Of a DNA stretch of 10,577 bases, positions 1 to 6,852 are shown piece after piece. Source of the stretch: Bryobacterales bacterium (GTDB lineage: Bacteria > Acidobacteriota > Terriglobia > Bryobacterales > Bryobacteraceae); the NCBI GenBank assembly GCA_025462985.1, contig JAOAPP010000445.1:1-10577 (forward strand), read 5' to 3'. The notes under the pieces were generated by a model. That model was not told where the DNA came from, made no database searches, and saw nothing but the letters and a program-made list of their open reading frames with translations. How positions within the stretch are numbered: position 1 is the stretch's first letter; each line of letters starts with the position of its first letter. The position numbers were made by a program, and so were the translations under genes.

Positions 1-2
1 AC

Positions 3-2039
3 CTGTCCAATCCGCCCCGGTTCAAGACACTCCTGCCGCAGATTGAAGACCTCAAGAACAAGATTACCCAGAAGAATCCGAATTCCTTTGAAGGCCTTCG
101 GCTGGCGGGAATACTCGAGCTGCTGAACAAAAATACCGACGGTGCGCTGGCGCCTTTCGACAAGGCGAACAAGATCCGGCCTTATTCTCGGGAACTCGTC
201 GGGTGGTACGCCGAGGCATTAGGAAAAGATCATGCGGATCAGGCCGAGGCGCTGGTGCGCAACATGCTGGCGCACGATAAAACCTGGGGACCCGGCTATG
301 ACTTTCTTTTCCTCCTCTATCGCAAGAACGGGGAAGCGGCGAAGGCCGCGGGCGTTTTGCGGCAGCGGTACGAGAGCGACCCGAAGAACCCCGTCGCCGT
401 AATCAACTTAGCGAACTACCTTGTAACGGTGAATCGGTACGATGAGGCCGAGCCGATTATGAGGCGGATGCTGGACGATAAAGCGGCATTTCCATTGGGC
501 CATCAACTCGTAGGCGAATTTTATGCCAGGGCCAAGAAGTACGACAAAGCAATGGAGCAGTTTCAGGCAGGGGCGAGCGAAGATCCCAAACGGGCATTGA
601 CTTACAACCAGCGGATCGTGGCTCTCTACGCGGCCATGGGGAAGCGGGATGATGCAACTAAGCTCGCACACTCGCTCGCTACAAAGAATCCAAAGGACGC
701 AACCAGCAATGAGATGTATGCTGCGCTGCTGCTCCAATCCGGTTCGCAAGCAGATGCGAAGAAGTCGATTCCGGAGTTGACGAACTTGGTTAAGAATAGT
801 CCGAACAACCCGGTTCTGCATCTGGATCTCGCGCGCGCCTACTGGGCGACGAACGAAGGAAACAAGGCTCTGAGCGAAGCAATCGAAGCGGTACAGCAAG
901 AGAGCAAATCGCGTGCTCCACGCGCCGCGGTCTTGGTTCCCGGGCGCGTAATCTCGGCACGAATTTATGAGTCGCGAGGGCAACATGCCCAGGCACTGGA
1001 GCAGAGCGACCAGGCACTGAAGATCCAAGATGGTAATCCTGAAGCCAGGCTGCTTCGAGATCAAGCGCTGGTCGGGCTGAACGAACTGGATCAGGCACGG
1101 CCCGATCTGGAGAAATTGGTCCAGCAGTATCCCGGACTGACCGATGCACGCCTTGGGCTCGGCAGTCTGTATATGCAGCAAAGAGAGTACGCGAAGGCCG
1201 GTGAACAGTTCAGTAAAGTCTGGACTTCCTCTCCTCCCGATGTGCGAGGCTATCTCGGACTGCAAGAGCTCAAGATGGCACAAGGGAAAGCGGCCGAGGC
1301 CGTCAAGGGCATGCAGGACCTGGTGGATAAAAATCCTTCGATGGCGTCATTTCGGTTCCAGCTGGCAAATACTCAAGCGGTAGCGGGTTCAGTGCTGCAA
1401 AGCACCAAGCCGGATCAGGCCAAGGCTCTTTTCGAAAGCGCGACGGAGAACTACAAGCAGGTTCTGAAAACAAACGGCAACACAGTGGATGCCTGGATTC
1501 GCCTGGGCAGTCTGCAGAGGGTGCTGGGCCAGAACGATGCGGCTCTCTCTTCGTTCGAACACGCGATGAATGCCGATCCGCAGAACGTAGGAGCAATCCT
1601 TAACCGCGGGATGCTGCTTGACGCAATGGACCGGAAGAAGGAGGCTGGCGATCTGTACAATCGGGCGCTGGGCATCGATCCGAACAATGCGCTCGCGCTG
1701 AATAACCTGGCCTTCCTGAATGCGGACAGGGGGACAAATCTTGATCAGGCGATGACCTTCGCTGAGCGGGCCAAGAAGCAGGCGCCAAAGAGCGTGGATG
1801 TGGCGGATACGCTCGGGTACGTGTACTATCGGAAGAACCTGAACGCAGCGGCGCTGCAAATCTTCAAGCAGAACGTGGAAGATCAACCGCAAAACCCGAC
1901 TTTCCATCTGCACCTGGCGATGGCTCTGCTGAAGCAAGGCGACAGGCAGGGAGCACGGAGCGAGGCGCAGAAGGCGCTGAAGAATGCGCCTCCGTCACAG
2001 CAGCCGCAGATTGAATCGTTTGTAAACCAGATCGGCTAG
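3..2039 (+). CDS. TPR-repeat protein, PEP-CTERM/exosortase-associated type (5' end outside window)
   Basis: The reading frame is open from the left edge (base 3) to TAG at 2037-2039, giving 678 visible residues; the N-terminus lies outside the window, so the first internal ATG at 255 is not the true start. The protein is almost entirely tandem 34-residue TPR helical pairs. The clearest are in the last 200 residues, with the usual pattern of W/Y-x2-LG, A, Y-x2-A-x3-F and P (for example 'LNNLAFLNADRG' and 'DTLGYVYYRKN'). TPR solenoids bind proteins. Long secreted or lipid-anchored TPR proteins of this kind (PrsT type) occur in exosortase/PEP-CTERM exopolysaccharide loci. The CAAX-type protease gene begins 7 bases downstream and belongs to a family found in the same loci, which supports that reading. 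A signal peptide or lipobox cannot be checked here. TPR is certain; the PrsT assignment is inference. Confidence 0.88.
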   Translation: MSNPPRFKTLLPQIEDLKNKITQKNPNSFEGLRLAGILELLNKNTDGALAPFDKANKIRPYSRELVGWYAEALGKDHADQAEALVRNMLAHDKTWGPGYDFLFLLYRKNGEAAKAAGVLRQRYESDPKNPVAVINLANYLVTVNRYDEAEPIMRRMLDDKAAFPLGHQLVGEFYARAKKYDKAMEQFQAGASEDPKRALTYNQRIVALYAAMGKRDDATKLAHSLATKNPKDATSNEMYAALLLQSGSQADAKKSIPELTNLVKNSPNNPVLHLDLARAYWATNEGNKALSEAIEAVQQESKSRAPRAAVLVPGRVISARIYESRGQHAQALEQSDQALKIQDGNPEARLLRDQALVGLNELDQARPDLEKLVQQYPGLTDARLGLGSLYMQQREYAKAGEQFSKVWTSSPPDVRGYLGLQELKMAQGKAAEAVKGMQDLVDKNPSMASFRFQLANTQAVAGSVLQSTKPDQAKALFESATENYKQVLKTNGNTVDAWIRLGSLQRVLGQNDAALSSFEHAMNADPQNVGAILNRGMLLDAMDRKKEAGDLYNRALGIDPNNALALNNLAFLNADRGTNLDQAMTFAERAKKQAPKSVDVADTLGYVYYRKNLNAAALQIFKQNVEDQPQNPTFHLHLAMALLKQGDRQGARSEAQKALKNAPPSQQPQIESFVNQIG

Positions 2040-2046
2040 ATCGAGA

Positions 2047-2742
2047 GTGGCCACTCAGTTCGTGCAGAGAACGCCGGCTCAATGGCGTCCTACCGTATGC
2101 TACGTTGCTCCATTTCTCCTGTTCATGGCGGCTCTCGCGGTGTTCGGGTATCTACCGATCCGGCCTGAGATCTCGGCTCCGCTTTGGGTCCTGCTTTTGC
2201 TGCCGGTCTGCGTCGCCTTTTGGCCCCGCGAGCTTCCGGCGCTCCCGGACAACTGGGCTGGCAGCCTCGGAGTTGGAGCGCTCGTCTTTGGGATCTGGAT
2301 TGGCCCGGAGATTCTGATCCCGGGATACCGGAATTCTCCATTGTTTTCGAACGGGGTGATCGGACATGTTCACTCTTCCCTGCCCGATGCGGCGCTTCGC
2401 AACTGGTGGGTGTTGGCCTGGAGATCGGCCAGGGCGGTCATCGTGGTGCCGATTGTCGAGGAACTGTTTTGGCGCGGCTGGTTGATGCGCTGGCTTATCG
2501 ATAAGCATTTCGAACGCGTGCCGCTTGGAAGCTATTCGCCGCTGGCCTTCTGGGCGACAGCGGCACTGTTCGCATCGGAACACGGTCCGTATTGGGACGT
2601 TGGGCTGATCGCGGGAGCAATTTACAACTTGTGGATGATCCGAACGAAATCGCTCGCCAATTGTGTCCTGATGCACGCGGTCACGAATGGACTGCTGTGC
2701 GTGTATGTGATCGCGGCCGGTCAATGGCAGTACTGGCAGTAA
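2047..2742 (+). CDS. CPBP/CAAX-type intramembrane metalloprotease, exosortase-associated family
   Basis: This is a 231-residue polytopic membrane protein starting at GTG 2047, only 7 bases after the TPR gene, so the two are probably co-transcribed. It carries the Abi/CPBP (CAAX protease, Rce1-like) motifs in order: E138-E139-x3-R143 (EELFWR), H179 in 'SEHGPYW' followed by N194, and H210-x3-N214 in 'LMHAVTN'. In this family these Glu and His residues form the metal-binding active site inside the membrane. Hydrophobic segments lie at about residues 17-36, 44-58, 72-90, 160-175 and 185-198, with another at the C-terminus. The length and gene neighbour fit the 'CAAX prenyl protease-related' proteins found beside exosortase genes, which may process or mature exported proteins; the substrate is unknown. 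Family assignment is strong, the exosortase link moderate. Confidence 0.87.
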   Translation: MATQFVQRTPAQWRPTVCYVAPFLLFMAALAVFGYLPIRPEISAPLWVLLLLPVCVAFWPRELPALPDNWAGSLGVGALVFGIWIGPEILIPGYRNSPLFSNGVIGHVHSSLPDAALRNWWVLAWRSARAVIVVPIVEELFWRGWLMRWLIDKHFERVPLGSYSPLAFWATAALFASEHGPYWDVGLIAGAIYNLWMIRTKSLANCVLMHAVTNGLLCVYVIAAGQWQYWQ

Positions 2743-2793
2743 CGAAAAGTAGCCGATCGTAGAAAATCGCGGTCCCCGTCGTCTAATTGATCT

Positions 2794-3063
2794 ATGCCTT
2801 GCCTGCTGGCGCTGCTCGCCGTTGCGTTTCCTCGTGTAGCCATCATTCTCCTCTGGCTGTTCTCAAACTTCTTCAATGGTGTGTACCATGGAATTCTCGT
2901 TCCGGTTCTGGGCTTCCTCTTTCTGCCTTTGACTTTGATCGTGTACACATTCTTTGGCGGCCCGAAATCCCCGATGAACGGACAGGAGCTGATTTTCCTG
3001 GCGATCGCGGTGATTCTGGATCTCGGACTGGTGGGCGGCAGCACATTCCGCCGCGGACGGTAA
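2794..3063 (+). CDS. small conserved membrane protein, function unknown
   Basis: This 89-residue protein starts at ATG 2794 and ends at TAA 3061. It is very hydrophobic, with membrane segments at about residues 3-27, 33-54 and 65-82. A short polar loop containing 'GGPKSPMNG' joins the second and third segments, and the tail is basic (FRRGR). The opening 'MPCLLALLAVAFPRV' and the 'VLGFLFLPLTLIVYTFF' stretch resemble a widespread family of roughly 90-residue uncharacterised bacterial membrane proteins; this is from memory, and no function is known to me. It sits 51 bases after the protease gene and 47 before comM on the same strand, so it may belong to the same transcription unit. No clear Shine-Dalgarno is seen. 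Codon use and hydrophobic pattern make a real gene likely. Confidence 0.75.
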   Translation: MPCLLALLAVAFPRVAIILLWLFSNFFNGVYHGILVPVLGFLFLPLTLIVYTFFGGPKSPMNGQELIFLAIAVILDLGLVGGSTFRRGR

Positions 3064-3110
3064 GCCACAAAGAGTGAGAATTCGCCTCTCCGGATGGGTA
3101 CTAGGATCGT

Positions 3111-4631
3111 GTGGCATTATTCCGCACGCTGAGCGCAGCTATCCAGGGGATCGACGCCCATGTGGTCGAAGTGGAAGTCGACATGTATCCTGCGGGAACG
3201 GCTCGCGACTTTGTGACAGTCGGAATGCCGGACGCAGCAGTCAAAGAGAGCCGTGAACGGATCAAATCCGCGCTCTTGAATTCGGGATTCGGATACCCTT
3301 CCAAGTCGGTGACGATCAATCTCGCTCCTGCGAATCTGCGCAAGGAAGGAGCCGGTTTCGATCTGCCGATGGCCACGGCGCTCCTGGGCGCAATGGGAGC
3401 GGTACGCCCCTCCGAGGATTTCATGCTGGTAGGCGAACTTTCGCTGGATGGCAGCTTGCGGCCAGTGCGAGGCGCCTTGTCCATTGCGGTCTGCGCGGCT
3501 CGCAGAGGTGTGGCGAACCTGCTCGTTCCCCATGAGAACGCGGCCGAAGCAGCGGTGGCAGACGGCATTCAAGTGTTTGGCCTGAAGCATCTCGCCGAGG
3601 TGGTGCAGCTGCTGAACGATCCGGCTGCATTTACGGCGACGAGGCCTGCCCTGCCGGCCGCGAACGACTCCGATCCGGAGATGCCGGACTTCCGCGACGT
3701 CCGAGGACAAACGATGGCGAAGCGGGCGCTCGAAGTAGCGGCGGCGGGCAACCACAACGTGTTAATGATCGGGCCGCCGGGATCGGGCAAGACGATGCTG
3801 GCAAAGAGACTGGCCGGAATCCTGCCGCGGTTAACATTCCGGGAAGCCTTGGAAGCGACGCAGATTCACGGCGTCGCCGGCGTGCTGCCGAACGGTGTGG
3901 GCCTGCTGCGGCAAAGGCCATTTCGAGCTCCGCACCACACGATTTCAGATGCCGGGCTGATCGGCGGAGGCAGCGGGAGCGCACGTCCTGGCGAGGTCAG
4001 TCTCGGTCATCAAGGCGTGCTCTTCCTGGACGAGCTGCCGGAGTTCCCGCGCGGAGTGCTCGAGCAACTACGGCAACCGCTCGAAGAAGGATCGGTGTCT
4101 CTGGCGCGCAGCAACGGTACGCTCACATTTCCGGCACGCATCATGCTGGTGGCCGCCATGAACCCATGCCCATGCGGTTTCTATGGCGATAGCACGCGGG
4201 ATTGCCGATGCACACCGGGCATCATCCAACGCTACCTGTCAAAGGTGAGTGGTCCACTGCTGGACCGCATTGACCTGCATATCGAAGTCCCGGCCGTGCC
4301 ATACAAGGAGCTTCGCTCGCGTACTGACGGACAAACGTCGGCGGAGATCCGCGAGCGCGTGGAAAAGGCGCGCGATATTCAACGAGAGAGGGGATTTTAC
4401 AATGCCCAGATCCCGCCGTCGCAGCTGCGGCATGTGTGTGCGCTTGACGAACAGGGCGAGAAAACGCTGGAAATGGCGGTACGAAGATTGAATCTCTCAG
4501 CCCGCGCGCATGACCGGATTCTTCGCGTGGCGAGAACAATCGCGGATCTGGACCATGCCGCAAATGTGCTTGCGAAGCACCTGGCCGAAGCAGTGCAGTT
4601 TCGGAATCTGGATCGGAACTACTGGAGTTGA
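3111..4631 (+). CDS. comM: YifB/ComM family AAA+ ATPase (Mg-chelatase-like)
   Basis: This 506-residue protein is full length for the family. It starts at GTG 3111, preceded by AGGA at 3103-3106, and the start matches the usual YifB N-terminus. Residues 1 to about 165 form the Lon-protease-like (ChlI) domain, with 'GMPDAAVKESRERIKSAL'. The AAA+ core begins near residue 190. It has Walker A G221-PPGSGKT-228, the family signature 'RPFRAPHHTISDAGLIGGG', Walker B 'GVLFLDELPEF' with D307 and E308, and the cysteine cluster 'NPCPCGFYGD...CRCTP'. The C-terminal Mg-chelatase-associated domain ends 'AVQFRNLDRNYWS'. In Vibrio, ComM is a hexameric helicase promoting branch migration during integration of transformed DNA; in most bacteria the role is less defined. 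It has no obvious functional link to its neighbours here. Confidence 0.95.
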   Translation: MALFRTLSAAIQGIDAHVVEVEVDMYPAGTARDFVTVGMPDAAVKESRERIKSALLNSGFGYPSKSVTINLAPANLRKEGAGFDLPMATALLGAMGAVRPSEDFMLVGELSLDGSLRPVRGALSIAVCAARRGVANLLVPHENAAEAAVADGIQVFGLKHLAEVVQLLNDPAAFTATRPALPAANDSDPEMPDFRDVRGQTMAKRALEVAAAGNHNVLMIGPPGSGKTMLAKRLAGILPRLTFREALEATQIHGVAGVLPNGVGLLRQRPFRAPHHTISDAGLIGGGSGSARPGEVSLGHQGVLFLDELPEFPRGVLEQLRQPLEEGSVSLARSNGTLTFPARIMLVAAMNPCPCGFYGDSTRDCRCTPGIIQRYLSKVSGPLLDRIDLHIEVPAVPYKELRSRTDGQTSAEIRERVEKARDIQRERGFYNAQIPPSQLRHVCALDEQGEKTLEMAVRRLNLSARAHDRILRVARTIADLDHAANVLAKHLAEAVQFRNLDRNYWS

Positions 4632-4761
4632 GGTGCGTGTAAGTCTCCGGCGCGAGATCGACGTGCGCCTCTGACCGCCAGAACACAGCGATCTAAGTAC
4701 AACGCCGACTGACCTGAAGTTCCGGAATTACGGTGACTGTCCCGAATCCGCGAATCCGAAA
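4632..4761. other. Gap between convergent comM and PilZ genes; weak hairpin and short repeats
   Basis: No gene fits here. Right after the comM stop, 4630-4637 (GAGGTGCG) can pair with 4664-4671 (TGCGCCTC) as an 8-bp stem with two G-U pairs and a 26-base loop, but no T-run follows, so it is a weak terminator candidate. At 4743-4758 the octamer CGAATCCG is repeated twice in tandem. It is preceded by CGGAATT (4723-4729), which pairs imperfectly with it around GTGACTGTCC. This resembles the short palindromic units scattered between genes in some genomes, but a single copy proves nothing. Confidence 0.3.
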
Positions 4762-5082
4762 CTACCGGGCTTGAGAACTGGACGCCGAAGGAGTATCGGC
4801 CTCGTTGACCGTGCGATCGGGGTTGCGCTCCAGCACGATCCCGACAAAGTAATCCGCACTGGATTTCAAACACCGTCTCACAACTCCAACGTACACTCGA
4901 GCCCCGTGTCGAACGCGAACCTGGCAACCGGGGAGAAGGGGTTTGCTGAGGCGGAGTCCAAGGCCGGATTCCGAACGGTCTTCGATCATGCCCTGTATCT
5001 CGATTTCCGATCCGGCGTGATCCAGGTATGCGACGACGATTCTTGCGAAATAGCCTCTTCTAGGTTCTTTGCGCTGATTCAT
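4762..5082 (-). CDS. PilZ-domain protein
   Basis: This 106-residue protein reads on the minus strand from ATG at 5082-5080 to TAG at 4764-4762. It is essentially one PilZ domain, the c-di-GMP-binding beta-barrel. The arginine switch R4-x3-R8 (RKEPRR) lies at the N-terminus, and the second motif D35-x-S37-x2-G40 (DRSESG) follows about 27 residues later, both intact. Beta strands follow ('GLGLRLSKPL', 'CQVRVRHGARVYVGVVRRC', 'YFVGIVL'). The C-terminal 20 residues are polar and probably disordered. Single-domain PilZ proteins act as c-di-GMP effectors by contacting other proteins; the partner cannot be read from this sequence. It lies directly downstream of a decayed PAS sensory gene on the same strand, so it may once have been co-transcribed with it. 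The Shine-Dalgarno is weak. Confidence 0.85.
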   Translation of the reverse strand: MNQRKEPRRGYFARIVVAYLDHAGSEIEIQGMIEDRSESGLGLRLSKPLLPGCQVRVRHGARVYVGVVRRCLKSSADYFVGIVLERNPDRTVNEADTPSASSSQAR

Positions 5083-5199
5083 GACGATTCACCACGGCGG
5101 CGAAAATGATCCGAAAGAGCTGATCGAATTCCACGCCTGACAAGGATGTGCGAAGCCCGCCTGAATTTTCTCCTGCCTGACCAGGGGCTAAAAATGCCG

Positions 5200-5687
5200 C
5201 CATTCAGGCGTCTACCTTCAGCCAATCTTCCGCGTTCTTCTTCTCGGTTTGTCACGAAGCACCTTGGCGAAACCCCACGTTCGTTGCTGTCGTCGTGCAT
5301 GGCCGTGGTCACCCATCGGGCCCAGACCGGCTGCCGTCCTTGCGAACCATCCAGCACTCGTCCTCTGACCGGCCATTTGCGAGCGCCTTCTTCAAATCTC
5401 TTCGGATTCTCCATTCGCCGTATCTTCAGGCGTGAAGAGTCCGGCCGCAGACTGACCGATGATTTCCCGTTGCGAGTAGCCGAAGATACGTTCGGCGCCC
5501 GTGTTCCATCCGGCTGCCATTCCGCATACCTCTACCGGTACCAAACGCATAGCCGCCGAACGTTCTCCGTGAAGAGTCGAAACTGCTCCTCGCTGGCGCG
5601 CAGACGGGCATCGGCCAGCTTACGATCGGTAAGATCGCGCAACAGTGCGGGCGATATATTTTCGGCAGCGCGGTCCATAGTACTCAT
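5200..5687 (-). pseudogene. Decayed PAS-domain sensory protein (multiple frameshifts)
   Basis: No intact gene covers this stretch, but the minus strand reads as a PAS domain in pieces. From ATG 5687 the first piece contains 'LLRDLTDRKLADARLRASEE' and 'EQFRLFTENV', then hits TAG at 5534-5532. A second frame gives 'GWNTGAERIFGYSQREIIGQ' and 'LFTPEDTANGESE' up to TGA at 5394-5392. A third gives 'DLKKALANGRSEDECWMVRK' and 'DGSR', a fourth (from about 5324) 'WARWVTTAMHDDSNE', a fifth (about 5274) 'GFAKVLRD', and a last one 'TNREEERGRLAEG'. In order these match a PAS core and its PAC tail (RKDGSRFWA...GFAKVLRDLTERK), as in multi-PAS histidine kinases. No kinase, GGDEF or output domain is seen, so the ends are uncertain. 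At least five frame changes make it non-functional unless the assembly is poor here. Confidence 0.8.
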
Positions 5688-5865
5688 CCCCGGGAGTCAG
5701 GGACTCCAGTTGCGCGTCTACAACTCAATAGCTATGTACGGTTACGTACAAACAGTATCACGGATACGAGTACAAGCGAAGGATCCAAAAACATGAAGAG
5801 TACCAGCGCCGCTATGTATTTCAACGCATCTGTAAGAATTTCCGTCTAAGTGACTACAAAGGCAA
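5688..5865. other. Intergenic region upstream of the Crp-like gene
   Basis: This is a 178-base region between the divergently oriented PAS remnant and the regulator gene. It is more AT-rich than the surrounding genes, as expected of a promoter region. The one distinct element is the palindrome at 5735-5750. An AAAGG at 5858-5862 serves as ribosome binding site for the ATG at 5866. No convincing -35/-10 pair can be assigned by eye. Confidence 0.5.
5735..5750. promoter_or_regulatory. Palindromic candidate operator TGTACG-GTTA-CGTACA
   Basis: Perfect 6-bp inverted repeats, TGTACG (5735-5740) and CGTACA (5745-5750), are separated by four bases. This two-fold symmetry with half-sites about one helical turn apart is what a dimeric helix-turn-helix regulator would bind. 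It lies 115 bases upstream of the Crp-like start codon and about 50 bases upstream of the decayed PAS gene on the other strand. It does not match the E. coli CRP site (TGTGA-N6-TCACA). Autoregulation by the adjacent Crp-like protein is possible but is inference. Confidence 0.45.
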
Positions 5866-6555
5866 ATGGAGAATAAACTTCTGGCCGCGCTGAGTGAGCA
5901 TGAACTTCAGCGGCTTATGCCTCTGCTGACTCGTGTCTCGCTAGCCATGAAGCAAGTGGTCTACCGGCAGAACGAACTCATCGACTACGTATATTTTCCG
6001 GCGACAACGATTGTGTCTTCGGTTGCGACCATGGAAGACGGGAGTGTGATGGAGGTCGCCACTGTTGGAAACGAAGGCATGGTCGGCCTGCCCATTTTTC
6101 TGCGGACGGATCGGACCACGCTCTCGGCATACTCACAGGTCGTCGGGGACGCGTACCGGATGACTGCCGACGATCTGCGGGCGGAAGTTCAGCGTGGCGG
6201 CCCGCTGGTGAATATTTTGCTTCGCTATACGGAAGCGCTGCTGATTCAGATCGCACAGGGCAGCGCCTGCAACCAGTTACATACAATTCGCCAACGCTGC
6301 GCGCGCTGGCTTCTGATGACCCATGATCGGGTGGGCGAAGCCACCTTCGCGATTACGCAGGAGTTTCTCTGTCAGATGCTCGCGGTCCGTCGAGCGACCG
6401 TCAGCGAAATTGCTTCGTCCCTCCAGGAAGCGGGGCTCATCCGTTATAGCCGGGGTAAGATGACGATAACCGATCGCCAAGGATTGCAAGCCGCTTCATG
6501 CGAGTGCTACAACGTCATTCGGTTGGAATACGAACGCGCTTTGGCTGAAATCTGA
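5866..6555 (+). CDS. Crp/Fnr family transcriptional regulator
   Basis: This 229-residue protein has the usual length for the family. The start ATG 5866 is preceded by AAAGG. Residues 20 to about 125 form the cyclic-nucleotide-binding-like beta-roll ('YVYFPATTIVSSVATMEDGS', 'GNEGMVGLPIFL'), followed by the long dimer helix (about 108-140). The winged helix-turn-helix is at about 163-201, with recognition helix 'RRATVSEIASSLQEAG' and wing 'LIRYSRGKMTITDR'. The phosphate-binding cassette of true cAMP receptors (GE...RxA) is not conserved, so cAMP binding is doubtful. Cysteines at 135, 145, 169, 212 and 214 (CECY) are notable, but they are not in the N-terminal Fnr iron-sulfur arrangement. Relatives are numerous in Acidobacteriota and related soil bacteria. 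It is followed by a small gene on the same strand after about 12 bases. Confidence 0.9.
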   Translation: MENKLLAALSEHELQRLMPLLTRVSLAMKQVVYRQNELIDYVYFPATTIVSSVATMEDGSVMEVATVGNEGMVGLPIFLRTDRTTLSAYSQVVGDAYRMTADDLRAEVQRGGPLVNILLRYTEALLIQIAQGSACNQLHTIRQRCARWLLMTHDRVGEATFAITQEFLCQMLAVRRATVSEIASSLQEAGLIRYSRGKMTITDRQGLQAASCECYNVIRLEYERALAEI

Positions 6556-6567
6556 GCTAAGCCGGTG

Positions 6568-6852
6568 ATGAGCACCATAAATGAGCAGGAATTCCGCACA
6601 TTGTGCGAAGAGGTCCGCGAGAACGCTCCCGTCATTTTGCAAGGGCTGACCGACCCGGATCGTAAAACCGGGGCTTTATTGATCGCTGTGTTCCAGAGAG
6701 TATGTGAGCATTTGCACCTGGATGCGCAAGCACAGATGGCAAGCCTGGAAGACCGCGACGGGTTTGCGCTGCTGCAGACCCTCGAAGAACACATGCAGCC
6801 GGAGTTCTTCTACAGCAACATCATCGACCACGAGCTATTGAGCGCCCTCTGA
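6568..6852 (+). CDS. small hypothetical protein downstream of the Crp-like regulator
   Basis: I do not recognise this family. From ATG 6568 (a GTG directly before it at 6565 is an alternative) to TGA 6850-6852 it encodes 94 residues: acidic, soluble, mostly helical by composition, with no signal peptide or membrane segment. Visible stretches include 'LCEEVRENAPVILQGL', 'LIAVFQRVCEHLHLDAQAQM' and a C-terminal acidic/aromatic part 'EEHMQPEFFYSNIIDHELL'. It begins 12 bases after the regulator's stop with only a weak GAG upstream, so it is probably co-transcribed and perhaps translationally coupled. Its last 18 bases overlap the 3' end of the convergent secreted-protein gene. Whether it works with the regulator (as antagonist, partner or independent protein) cannot be told from sequence. 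Confidence 0.65.
   Translation: MSTINEQEFRTLCEEVRENAPVILQGLTDPDRKTGALLIAVFQRVCEHLHLDAQAQMASLEDRDGFALLQTLEEHMQPEFFYSNIIDHELLSAL

Noticed and set aside
408..1283. Long minus-strand open frame (291 codons) inside the TPR gene
   Set aside because: It is antisense to a clear TPR repeat protein and its translation shows no recognisable domain; it arises from the codon bias of the real gene.
3117..3755. Minus-strand 212-codon frame inside comM
   Set aside because: It is antisense to the conserved ChlI domain of comM; no domain or ribosome binding site was seen.
5079..5414. Minus-strand 111-codon frame starting MENPKRFEEG
   Set aside because: Only a middle stretch ('WARWVTTAMHDDSNE') is PAS-like; the frame is one fragment of the broken PAS gene, not an independent gene.
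5735..5750. Canonical E. coli-type CRP or FNR binding site
   Set aside because: The half-sites are TGTACG/CGTACA with a 4-base spacer, not TGTGA-N6-TCACA or TTGAT-N4-ATCAA, so no assignment to those consensus sites is made.
5146..5796. Plus-strand open frame of 216 codons between the PilZ and Crp-like genes
   Set aside because: It is antisense to the decayed PAS sequence, has a low-complexity Ser/Arg-rich translation with no family resemblance, and ends inside the promoter region of the regulator.
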